NCBI GenBank assembly: GCA_003229345.1
Contig: QIDN01000220.1
Span: 1-6,844 of the forward strand
Origin: Nitrospirota bacterium
GTDB lineage: Bacteria > Nitrospinota > Nitrospinia > Nitrospinales > Nitrospinaceae
Length of the DNA: 6,844 nt
Direction: 5' to 3'
The position numbers were made by a program, and so were the translations under genes. Below are positions 1-5,311 of this stretch, piece after piece (positions within the stretch are counted from its first letter, which is position 1; each line of letters opens with the position of its first letter). The notes under the pieces are model-generated. The model saw only the letters and a program-made list of their open reading frames with translations. It did not search any database and was not told the origin of the DNA.

Positions 1-489
1 CACTCCAAAGCCTACAACATGACGGGCTGGCGCATCGCCTTTATCGTAGGCAACGAATTGGTGGTGAAAGGCCTCGCTCACGTAAAAGACAATATCGATT
101 CCGGTCAGTTCGCCGCCATTCAAAAAGCGGCTATCTATGCCCTCGAGCATCCGGAGATCACCGCACGCATTGTAGAGAAATACCAACGGCGGCTTACTTC
201 GCTGGTCGACGCTTTGAACTCGATCGGCTTCCACGCGAAAATGCCCGGCGGCTCGTTTTTTTTATACGTGAAGGCGCCGCAAGGCATCGCCGGTGACAGA
301 AAGTTTAAAAACGCGGAAGATTTCTCGCAGTACCTGATCACCGAACACCTGATCTCCACCGTGCCCTGGGACGACGTTGGCAACTTCGTCCGCTTCTCCG
401 CCACCTTCGCGGCCAAAGACCCGGCAGATGAAACCCGCATTATGGGTGAAATCAAAAAGCGGTTATCGTCCGTTACTTTTGAATTTTAG
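1..489 (+). CDS. PLP-dependent class I/II aminotransferase, probable LL-diaminopimelate aminotransferase (C-terminal part, 5' end outside window)
   Basis: The reading frame is open from base 1 and ends at TAG 487-489, giving 162 residues of a fold-type I aminotransferase. The first codons read HSKAYNMTGWRIAF, the classic PLP-lysine region (SK-x-NMTGWR). The Schiff-base lysine is the codon at 7-9 and the phosphate-binding Arg follows, so roughly the N-terminal half of the enzyme is missing to the left. The ATG at 19 lies inside this motif and is not the start. The stretch VKDNIDSGQFAAIQ resembles the NxDSGxFxAIQ region of DapL-type LL-diaminopimelate aminotransferases, which convert tetrahydrodipicolinate to LL-diaminopimelate for lysine and peptidoglycan. 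The C-terminal FVRFSATFA corresponds to the substrate-carboxylate Arg region (xxRxS). The exact substrate is inferred; an aspartate/alanine aminotransferase of the same subgroup is the alternative. folK follows 20 bases downstream, probably in the same transcript. Confidence 0.85.
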   Translation, partial: HSKAYNMTGWRIAFIVGNELVVKGLAHVKDNIDSGQFAAIQKAAIYALEHPEITARIVEKYQRRLTSLVDALNSIGFHAKMPGGSFFLYVKAPQGIAGDRKFKNAEDFSQYLITEHLISTVPWDDVGNFVRFSATFAAKDPADETRIMGEIKKRLSSVTFEF

Positions 490-495
490 AACAAA

Positions 496-509
496 GGGAG
501 TCTTCTCCC
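496..509 (+). promoter_or_regulatory. folK Shine-Dalgarno inside a perfect hairpin
   Basis: GGGAG (496-500) is the only good Shine-Dalgarno for folK, 9 bases before its ATG at 510. It is followed by TCTT and then CTCCC (505-509), its exact reverse complement, giving a 5-bp GC-rich stem with a 4-base loop that ends directly against the start codon. The stem would hide the ribosome site unless opened. A ribosome terminating at the aminotransferase stop (487-489) would reach into the 5' arm, so translational coupling is a plausible inference. The pairing is seen directly; the regulatory role is not proven. Confidence 0.45.
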
Positions 510-1007
510 ATGCTCCACACCGCCTACATCGGTATCGGTTCCAATCTGGAGTCACCGGCAGAGAACTGCTTAAAGGCGATTGAGCGTCTCAACGCACACG
601 CCGGCCTCACACTTGTCACTCGTTCCTCTCTTTATCGATCCGAACCGTTTGGCATTACCGATCAAGACTGGTTCGTCAATTCCGTGGTCCAGCTCAAAAC
701 CTCCCTCTCCCCTCAGGAGTTGCTTAAGGCGTGTCTGTCGATTGAACAAGCCATGGGCCGCACCCGCACGGAAAAATGGGGACCCCGCATTATCGATCTT
801 GATATTCTTTTTTATGATGATCTGATTTTAAAACAGGACGGGTTGGAAATTCCTCATCCGGGCATTGCCGAACGTAGTTTTGTGTTGGCGCCGATGAATG
901 AAATCGCGCCGGAGTTCATTCACCCCAAACTTGAACAACCGATCCAGACTCTGCTAATGAAAATCCCGAATCCGCAGCAGGTGAACCGCCTCTCCTCAGA
1001 CGGTTAG
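510..1007 (+). CDS. folK: 2-amino-4-hydroxy-6-hydroxymethyldihydropteridine diphosphokinase (HPPK)
   Basis: This 165-residue protein has normal FolK length (about 160). FolK transfers pyrophosphate from ATP to 6-hydroxymethyl-7,8-dihydropterin in the cytoplasm, the step before dihydropteroate synthase in folate synthesis. The N-terminus YIGIGSNL (6-13) is the family opening. The signature WGPRIIDLDIL spans 89-100 and contains the two Mg-binding aspartates (D96, D98). IPHPGIAERSFVLAPM (114-129) is the conserved C-terminal substrate/ATP-binding stretch. The ATG at 510 has GGGAG 9 bases upstream and directly precedes the conserved N-terminus, so the start is secure. folK follows the aminotransferase gene by 20 bases and its last 12 bases overlap the 3' end of the convergent thiI. 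No folP or folB is visible, so it is separated here from other folate genes. Confidence 0.96.
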   Translation: MLHTAYIGIGSNLESPAENCLKAIERLNAHAGLTLVTRSSLYRSEPFGITDQDWFVNSVVQLKTSLSPQELLKACLSIEQAMGRTRTEKWGPRIIDLDILFYDDLILKQDGLEIPHPGIAERSFVLAPMNEIAPEFIHPKLEQPIQTLLMKIPNPQQVNRLSSDG

Positions 1008-2189
1008 AGTGTCCAGATCAACTGTTTCCATTTTGGCCATCGCTTCCAGCATCAATACTTCCCAAGGATATTTCGTTTCATCGATTTCCAAGTCCACAAT
1101 TTTGGCGCGGGTCGAGGGTCGTGGCGGCATGAAGGCCGAACAACAATCCGGATGTGGTTCGATACTGATGTCGTAGGATTCCAATTCTTTCGCCTCGTTG
1201 ATAATTTCCTGTTTATTCATACCGATCAACGGACGAAACACACTCAGGGTGACGACATCGGAAACCGCATTCAGATTTTCGATCGTCTGGGAAGCGACTT
1301 GACCGACGGACTCGCCAGTGGCCAGCGCCAGACAACCTTTTTGTTGAGCCACCGCCTGGGCGATGCGGTACATCATCCGCCGGTACAGAACCACACGATG
1401 AGCGGGACGACAATGGTCGCGGATCGCCACCTGAATATCCTCAAAGGGCACCACATAAAGCTTGGACTTCCCCTGATAACCGTTGAGAAGTTTGGAGAGC
1501 TTCACCACCTTGTCGTAACCGCCCCGCCCCATGAACGGCCGGTTATCGAAAAAAATCCCATGCGCCCGGCATCCGCGCTTCATCATTCGGTACAACGCTA
1601 CCGGACTGTCAATGCCCCCGGAAATGAGGCCCAGAATATCCCCGGAACTTCCAACCGGCAATCCCCGCAAACCGGGAGTCCGATTGTTGAAGACTACTGT
1701 CTCATCCTGACCGATCTCAATTTCCAGAATAAAGTCGGCTTCCTTGATGCTCACCTCGAGTCCTTTCGAGTGCAATTGCCCGAGAATGCGTGAACCTACC
1801 TGCCGGTCGATTTCCGGCGATTTGTGCGGGTAGGATTTATCCGCCCGGTTGGTGCGAACGCAAAACTTAAACGCCTTGCCCGGTTGCATCAGCGGCTCGA
1901 TCCATTCCACGCCGACAGCGGCCAGCGCATCGAATTCCGGCTCGCGTGTTACCCCTACACTGGCCGAAGCTATCCCGGGAATTTTCTGGAGCCTTCGAAT
2001 GCACTCCTCTGTGGATTTTTTGGAACAATGAATAAAAATTCTCCCGTGAGGGACCTTGAACTTCAATCCCTCCAAATCCTTCATCTGCATTTGGATGTTT
2101 TTCACCAGACGATTGATGAACTGATCCCTGTTTTTCCCCTTGAGTCCGATTTCGTCGTACCGGACCAGGATGGTTCTACGTTCGTTCAT
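996..2189 (-). CDS. thiI: tRNA 4-thiouridine sulfurtransferase ThiI, without rhodanese domain
   Basis: This 397-residue cytoplasmic enzyme adenylates U8 of tRNA and inserts sulfur to give 4-thiouridine; in many bacteria it also passes sulfur to thiamine thiazole synthesis. The N-terminal ferredoxin-like part starts at VRYDEIGLKGKNR (9-21) and the THUMP domain covers about 60-165. The PP-loop ATP site SGGIDSP is at 190-196 (D194). LIGMNKQEI carries K326, and DCC (348-350) holds the likely catalytic Cys. Spacing from D194 and K326 matches E. coli D189, K321 and C344 with a constant offset of 5, pointing to C349. The protein ends soon after, so the C-terminal rhodanese domain of E. coli ThiI (about 480 aa) is absent, as in Bacillus-type ThiI. 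The start overlaps the desulfurase stop as ATGA, and I see no good Shine-Dalgarno, so translation is probably coupled. The adjacent desulfurase is the expected direct sulfur donor. Confidence 0.94.
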   Translation of the reverse strand: MNERRTILVRYDEIGLKGKNRDQFINRLVKNIQMQMKDLEGLKFKVPHGRIFIHCSKKSTEECIRRLQKIPGIASASVGVTREPEFDALAAVGVEWIEPLMQPGKAFKFCVRTNRADKSYPHKSPEIDRQVGSRILGQLHSKGLEVSIKEADFILEIEIGQDETVVFNNRTPGLRGLPVGSSGDILGLISGGIDSPVALYRMMKRGCRAHGIFFDNRPFMGRGGYDKVVKLSKLLNGYQGKSKLYVVPFEDIQVAIRDHCRPAHRVVLYRRMMYRIAQAVAQQKGCLALATGESVGQVASQTIENLNAVSDVVTLSVFRPLIGMNKQEIINEAKELESYDISIEPHPDCCSAFMPPRPSTRAKIVDLEIDETKYPWEVLMLEAMAKMETVDLDTLTV

Positions 2190-3376
2190 TTGTGAGCTAT
2201 TTTGCGGTTAAAGGTGGAATAGAGTTGGCGGTAAGCCTCACCGAATGCATCAACAAAAGCGTCGACATCAGTAAGGGTGTTTTGTGAGCCAAAAGAAATT
2301 CTCAAACTGCATCGGGCCTCTTCCGGCGTCAAGCCGATGCCTGTCAATATTTTCGATGGCTCCTTGGAGTGTGCACTGCAGGCGCTTCCCAGTCCTACAT
2401 AAATTTCTTTTTCCTCCAGGTGGTGGAGCATCACCTCGCCTTCCACCGGTGCAAAACGGAAATTAACGATGGCAGGCGATTGCCGGGACAAATCCTCGGA
2501 CAGCGAAGAATTAAACTGAAGGTCCAATTCAGGCAGGCCTTCTGCGAGGCTTTTCAGTTTTGTCACCAGATGGTGAAACAATTGCTGATTATTCTTCGTC
2601 GTCTCCTCGGTTTTCTCAACTGACCTTTTTATCGCGAGAGCCAGGCCGACGATCAACGGAACCGGCAAGGTTCCCGAACGTATGCGATGCTGCTGTTGCC
2701 CGCCATGAATCTGCGGTTTCAAGTCCAGTTTTCCTTCGACCACCAACAACCCGATACCTTTCGGCCCGTTGATTTTGTGACCGGAGATCGAATATCCCGC
2801 GAGCCCCCGCCACATTGCGGGAGACAACTTCAACTTGCCCACTGCCTGTACGCCATCGAGAAACAAACGCGTCTGAGGCGATTGGTCGGCCAGCGCCGAT
2901 AACAGTTGGGCGGGATCATTCACGCTGCCCAGTTCGTTGTTGACGTGGGAGAGGCACAACAGCCGGACCTTCTCTGACTTTAAACGGGAAATGGCAGATA
3001 AATCCAGTCGGCCCTCCTTTTGTAAACCCAACAACGAAACCGGCTCGTTGCCACACTCACGGAACGATTCCAGCGTTTGGGTCACGCTGGGATGTTCGAG
3101 GCCCAGGCAAGCTATTTTCCTGTTGGGAAAACTATAGCCTTTAATGAAGAGATTGTTCGACTCACTGCCCCCGCTGGTGAAGATGATTTTATAATCGGGC
3201 GGGATGAACAAACTATCGCGTATCTGGTTCTCCGCTTCTTCAAGACGCTGTCTGGCGTCCAACCCCAGGGAATAGACCGTCCCGGAATTGGCGAAGTCCT
3301 TCTGCATCGATTCCAAAACCACGTCAATTACTTCGGGGTCCATGGGCGTGGTGGCGGCATTATCCAGATATATCAT
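2186..3376 (-). CDS. Cysteine desulfurase (class I, NifS/IscS-like), probable sulfur donor to ThiI
   Basis: This 396-residue PLP enzyme converts L-cysteine to alanine and leaves a persulfide on its catalytic cysteine. The N-terminus IYLDNAATTPMDP (2-14) is the family hallmark. Visible residues are H95 (LEHPS, stacks on PLP), N147 (HVNNE), D174 (LDGVQ, pyridine nitrogen), H200-K201 (SGHKINGPKG, Schiff-base lysine) and R233 (IRSGTLPV, as in IscS). Cys333 lies in GSACSAHSKEPS, whose long flexible loop marks the IscS/NifS class rather than SufS. GGQQQ replaces the usual GGGQE/GGGHE near residue 225, a mild deviation. The ATG at 3376 has GGAAG upstream. The stop overlaps the thiI start (ATGA), like the NifZ-ThiI pair of Bacillus, so a dedicated thio-tRNA role is the best inference. 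A general Fe-S role cannot be excluded, but no iscU or other Fe-S gene is beside it. Confidence 0.93.
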   Translation of the reverse strand: MIYLDNAATTPMDPEVIDVVLESMQKDFANSGTVYSLGLDARQRLEEAENQIRDSLFIPPDYKIIFTSGGSESNNLFIKGYSFPNRKIACLGLEHPSVTQTLESFRECGNEPVSLLGLQKEGRLDLSAISRLKSEKVRLLCLSHVNNELGSVNDPAQLLSALADQSPQTRLFLDGVQAVGKLKLSPAMWRGLAGYSISGHKINGPKGIGLLVVEGKLDLKPQIHGGQQQHRIRSGTLPVPLIVGLALAIKRSVEKTEETTKNNQQLFHHLVTKLKSLAEGLPELDLQFNSSLSEDLSRQSPAIVNFRFAPVEGEVMLHHLEEKEIYVGLGSACSAHSKEPSKILTGIGLTPEEARCSLRISFGSQNTLTDVDAFVDAFGEAYRQLYSTFNRKIAHK

Positions 3377-3395
3377 GTCAGGGCACTTCCCAATC

Positions 3396-3950
3396 TCAAG
3401 GCTTATAGGGTTCGGTTAAATCGTGATCCACATCCAGTTGATCCAAAATGCGCGCGACTACGAAATCTACCAGATCGTCGACCGATTGCGGGTTCTGGTA
3501 AAACGCCGGATTGGCCGGCAGGATCAACACACCCGCCTGATCCAACCTGAGCATGTTCTTCAAATGAATCTGACTGAACGGAGTTTCCCGCGGCACCAGA
3601 ATGAGTTTGTTGCGCTCCTTCAACGCCACATCCGCCGCCCGCTCGATCAGGCTTTCCGAGGTACCGGCGGCAATGCGGCCGATCGTCCCCATGCTGGCGG
3701 GAAGCACCACCATGCCATCTATTGGAAAGGAGCCGCTGGCGACCGAAGCATTGATCTTCGAGTTTCTGTAAACCGTCACATTCTCTTTCGCAAAATATTT
3801 GGAGGCCAAGTCCAATTCGAGTTTCAACAACTCGCCGCCCCGCTCGGAGATGATGACGTGCAGCTCCGCCTGCGGTTGCAATACATCGAACAATCGCTTG
3901 GCGTAACAGACGCCGCTGGCTCCGGTAATCGCTATGATAAACCGTTTCAT
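3396..3950 (-). CDS. ubiX: Flavin prenyltransferase UbiX (Pad1-like)
   Basis: This 184-residue protein has the normal UbiX length. It joins a dimethylallyl group to FMN, giving prenylated FMN, the cofactor of UbiD-type reversible decarboxylases used in ubiquinone or menaquinone synthesis and aromatic acid metabolism. The FMN-binding start IAITGASG (6-13) is followed by ASMGTIGRIAAGTSESL (85-101) and then LKERNKLILVPRETP (110-124). NPAFYQNP is at 147-154 and VVARILD at 164-170. K111, R121, Y151 and R167 match the prenyl-phosphate residues K129, R139, Y169 and R185 of Pseudomonas UbiX with a constant offset of 18, so the enzyme should be active. The usual small residue after GASG-(V/A) is replaced by Cys15. 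The ATG overlaps the tmk stop (ATGA) and has AAGGA 7 bases upstream. No ubiD partner lies in the window, so the decarboxylase served is unknown. Confidence 0.95.
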   Translation of the reverse strand: MKRFIIAITGASGVCYAKRLFDVLQPQAELHVIISERGGELLKLELDLASKYFAKENVTVYRNSKINASVASGSFPIDGMVVLPASMGTIGRIAAGTSESLIERAADVALKERNKLILVPRETPFSQIHLKNMLRLDQAGVLILPANPAFYQNPQSVDDLVDFVVARILDQLDVDHDLTEPYKP

Positions 3951-4579
3951 GAGGTTTCCTTAAGTCCCAGCAAGGCATTGACCTCCTGCCTGAGAGCTTG
4001 TTGAACTTCTTCCACCGGAGGATCACTGTCGATCCGTCGAATATGATCCCCGGCAAACGTATCAAAAATATTTCGGACCTTCTCCAGATAGCCGCGCTTT
4101 TCGAAGGAACTGAAACCGTCCCTGCCCTGCTCAATCCTCCTGAAACTTTCGTCCAACGACCCTTGAATGATAAACAGAAGATTCGGGCGAGGCGCAAACG
4201 CTTCGTTATCGTCTATAATTTTTACCGGATCGAACCCCAACGCCCCCTGGTAAGCGGCGGTGGAATAATAATACCGGTCGATCAACACGATCTTACCCTG
4301 CTCCAGTGCAGGCGCAATATTCTGTTCGACGTCCTCTTTGCGGTCATTGATAAAAAACAGCAACTCCTCTTCGGGAGTCACATCCCCGCGCCCTTCCGTC
4401 AGGATCTTGCGGATTTTATGACCCCATACCCCCTGAGTCGGTTCGCGCAGGCGGACTACCGAGTATCCGACAGACTCCAGATAATCGGCCAGCAAAGCGC
4501 ATTGGGTGGATTTCCCCGTGCCGTCAATCCCTTCCAGCGCAATCAGATATCCCCGATCCAGTTTCATAGCCTTTTCCAT
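3947..4579 (-). CDS. tmk: Thymidylate kinase (dTMP kinase)
   Basis: This cytoplasmic kinase phosphorylates dTMP to dTDP with ATP, feeding DNA synthesis. With the ATG at 4579 it is 210 residues, normal for the family. The P-loop GIDGTGKST is at 17-25, the dTMP-binding REPTQG at 46-51, and the DRY motif and STAAYQG at 101-112. A LID region QGRDGFSSFE follows at about 151-160. The start is uncertain. TTG at 4582 opens the frame but an ATG directly follows it, with AGG 8 bases upstream. A further ATG at 4567 (206 residues, starting MKLDRGYLIALEG) has GGAAAAGG just upstream and best fits the usual distance to the P-loop. This is the first gene of the tmk-ubiX-desulfurase-thiI cluster, so the promoter should lie in the divergent AT-rich region beyond 4580. 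Confidence 0.95.
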   Translation of the reverse strand: MEKAMKLDRGYLIALEGIDGTGKSTQCALLADYLESVGYSVVRLREPTQGVWGHKIRKILTEGRGDVTPEEELLFFINDRKEDVEQNIAPALEQGKIVLIDRYYYSTAAYQGALGFDPVKIIDDNEAFAPRPNLLFIIQGSLDESFRRIEQGRDGFSSFEKRGYLEKVRNIFDTFAGDHIRRIDSDPPVEEVQQALRQEVNALLGLKETS

Positions 4580-4677
4580 CAATTATGCCTGAGTTTCGCC
4601 GGGCGGTGACAAGAGGTTGCTTTTAGCCGTATCAATATGAAATAATTAATAAAACGTCTCACCGCAAATCCCTATTT

Positions 4678-4707
4678 TATATATAATTAACCGGAAAAAC
4701 CTGTTAA
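4678..4707 (-). promoter_or_regulatory. Candidate promoter for the tmk operon
   Basis: On the minus strand, TTAACA (complement of 4702-4707) matches the -35 consensus at 5 of 6 positions. It is followed after 18 bases by TATATA (4678-4683), a fair -10. It points towards tmk and would give a leader of roughly 90-100 bases. The region is AT-rich, so chance matches are common and this stays a candidate. Confidence 0.35.
4682..4687 (+). promoter_or_regulatory. Candidate -10 box for the rightward genes
   Basis: A perfect TATAAT lies 75 bases upstream of the GTG start of the unrecognised membrane protein. No good -35 is found at 16-18 bases (TCACCG at 17-base spacing matches at only 2 of 6), so an activator or another sigma factor may be needed, or the match is chance. 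It overlaps the candidate leftward -10, so polymerase could not occupy both at once. Confidence 0.3.
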
Positions 4708-4721
4708 TTTTGTTTAAAAGC

Positions 4722-4747
4722 AAAGAATTATTCATCTTAAAGAATTA
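4722..4747 (+). repeat. 9-base direct repeat AAAGAATTA in the divergent intergenic region
   Basis: AAAGAATTA occurs at 4722-4730 and again at 4739-4747, separated by TTCATCTT, so the copies are offset by 17 bases. It sits between the candidate rightward promoter and the ribosome binding site at 4751. It could be a pair of regulator half-sites in the 5' leader or an accident of AT-rich sequence. Confidence 0.4.
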
Positions 4748-4750
4748 AAC

Positions 4751-4754
4751 GGGG
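4751..4754 (+). promoter_or_regulatory. Ribosome binding site that decides the GTG start at 4763
   Basis: GGGG here is the only purine-rich G block before the gene. It is 8 bases from the GTG at 4763, a normal distance, but only 2 bases from the in-frame TTG at 4757, which is too close. The GTG is therefore preferred. Confidence 0.5.
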
Positions 4755-4762
4755 TCTTGAAA

Positions 4763-5296
4763 GTGAAAAAATTCTGGAAAATATTCGGTTGGGTCGCTCT
4801 GGGAATCTTCCTGCAATTCAAGTTCAACGTATTGTACGGCATCGTTTTCATGGAAAATCTTAATTTTCATGACCGGGCTTACAGGGTCAGCATGAAAATG
4901 TCTCCGACGGATGCGAGCCTGCGGGTATTACAGATCCAGACCATGGTTCATCATTCCCTGGGTTCGGACTATTTCGCCAACGTCTATATTCCCGAACACT
5001 ACAAAGTGCTGAACAAGGAGCCCTACCTGGGCGCGGAGGCGGTGCCCGGATACAAAGCCTATAATATGGGCATGAAACGTAAATACCGGGATGTTTTGAG
5101 TACGGAAGACTTTATCATTGCACCCATGAAAAAGGATATGGAAATCCCCTCCACTCCGATTCTGGTTGATTTCTTGAACCTCAATCAAAGTCTTCATAAA
5201 GACGATACCTATACACTGGCAACGACGAAGCAAAACACGCGACTGGAAGGACCGAAGGTCGCCGAGGCCACTTATCCGCAACAACTGGATATGTAG
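4763..5296 (+). CDS. Unrecognised protein with N-terminal membrane anchor or signal sequence
   Basis: I do not recognise this 177-residue protein. It starts with MKKFWKIF, a basic N-terminus, followed by a hydrophobic stretch at about 8-30 (GWVALGIFLQFKFNVLYGIVF). That stretch fits a signal anchor or an uncleaved signal sequence; no clear signal peptidase site or lipobox follows. The remaining ~145 residues would then be periplasmic. They are mixed polar with several aromatic residues (HYKVLNKEPYLG near 79-90, GYKAYNMGMKRKYRD near 96-110) and contain no cysteine. The hydrophobic segment contains Q18, K20 and N22, unusual for a simple anchor. The GTG start is chosen over TTG at 4757 because of the GGGG spacing. 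The J-domain gene begins 15 bases after the stop, so the two are probably co-transcribed and may work together. Function is unknown. Confidence 0.75.
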   Translation: MKKFWKIFGWVALGIFLQFKFNVLYGIVFMENLNFHDRAYRVSMKMSPTDASLRVLQIQTMVHHSLGSDYFANVYIPEHYKVLNKEPYLGAEAVPGYKAYNMGMKRKYRDVLSTEDFIIAPMKKDMEIPSTPILVDFLNLNQSLHKDDTYTLATTKQNTRLEGPKVAEATYPQQLDM

Positions 5297-5311
5297 GTTG
5301 GATCCATTGAG

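Noticed and set aside
256..263. T8 tract after a GC-rich stretch in the aminotransferase gene, possible terminator
   Set aside because: Only about 3 bp of pairing can be formed just before it, and the tract simply codes for the conserved SFFLY strand.
1152..1793. A 213-codon open frame on the + strand opposite thiI
   Set aside because: It lies wholly antisense to a well-supported ThiI with intact motifs; the translation shows no recognisable domain.
3977..4100. Possible frameshift or decay in tmk because its C-terminal end is less conserved
   Set aside because: The frame runs without interruption to a stop that overlaps the ubiX start, and the length is normal for thymidylate kinase.
3403..4197. 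A 264-codon - strand frame across the end of tmk and most of ubiX
   Set aside because: It overlaps two motif-confirmed genes on the same strand in another frame and its translation is rich in Arg/Gly/Ser with no domain, typical of an out-of-frame shadow.
4580..4582. TTG as the tmk start
   Set aside because: An ATG follows at once (4579) and another at 4567 lies nearer the conserved N-terminus; a rare start codon adds nothing.
4757..4759. TTG as the start of the 177-residue membrane protein
   Set aside because: It is only 2 bases after the GGGG ribosome site; GTG at 4763 has normal spacing.
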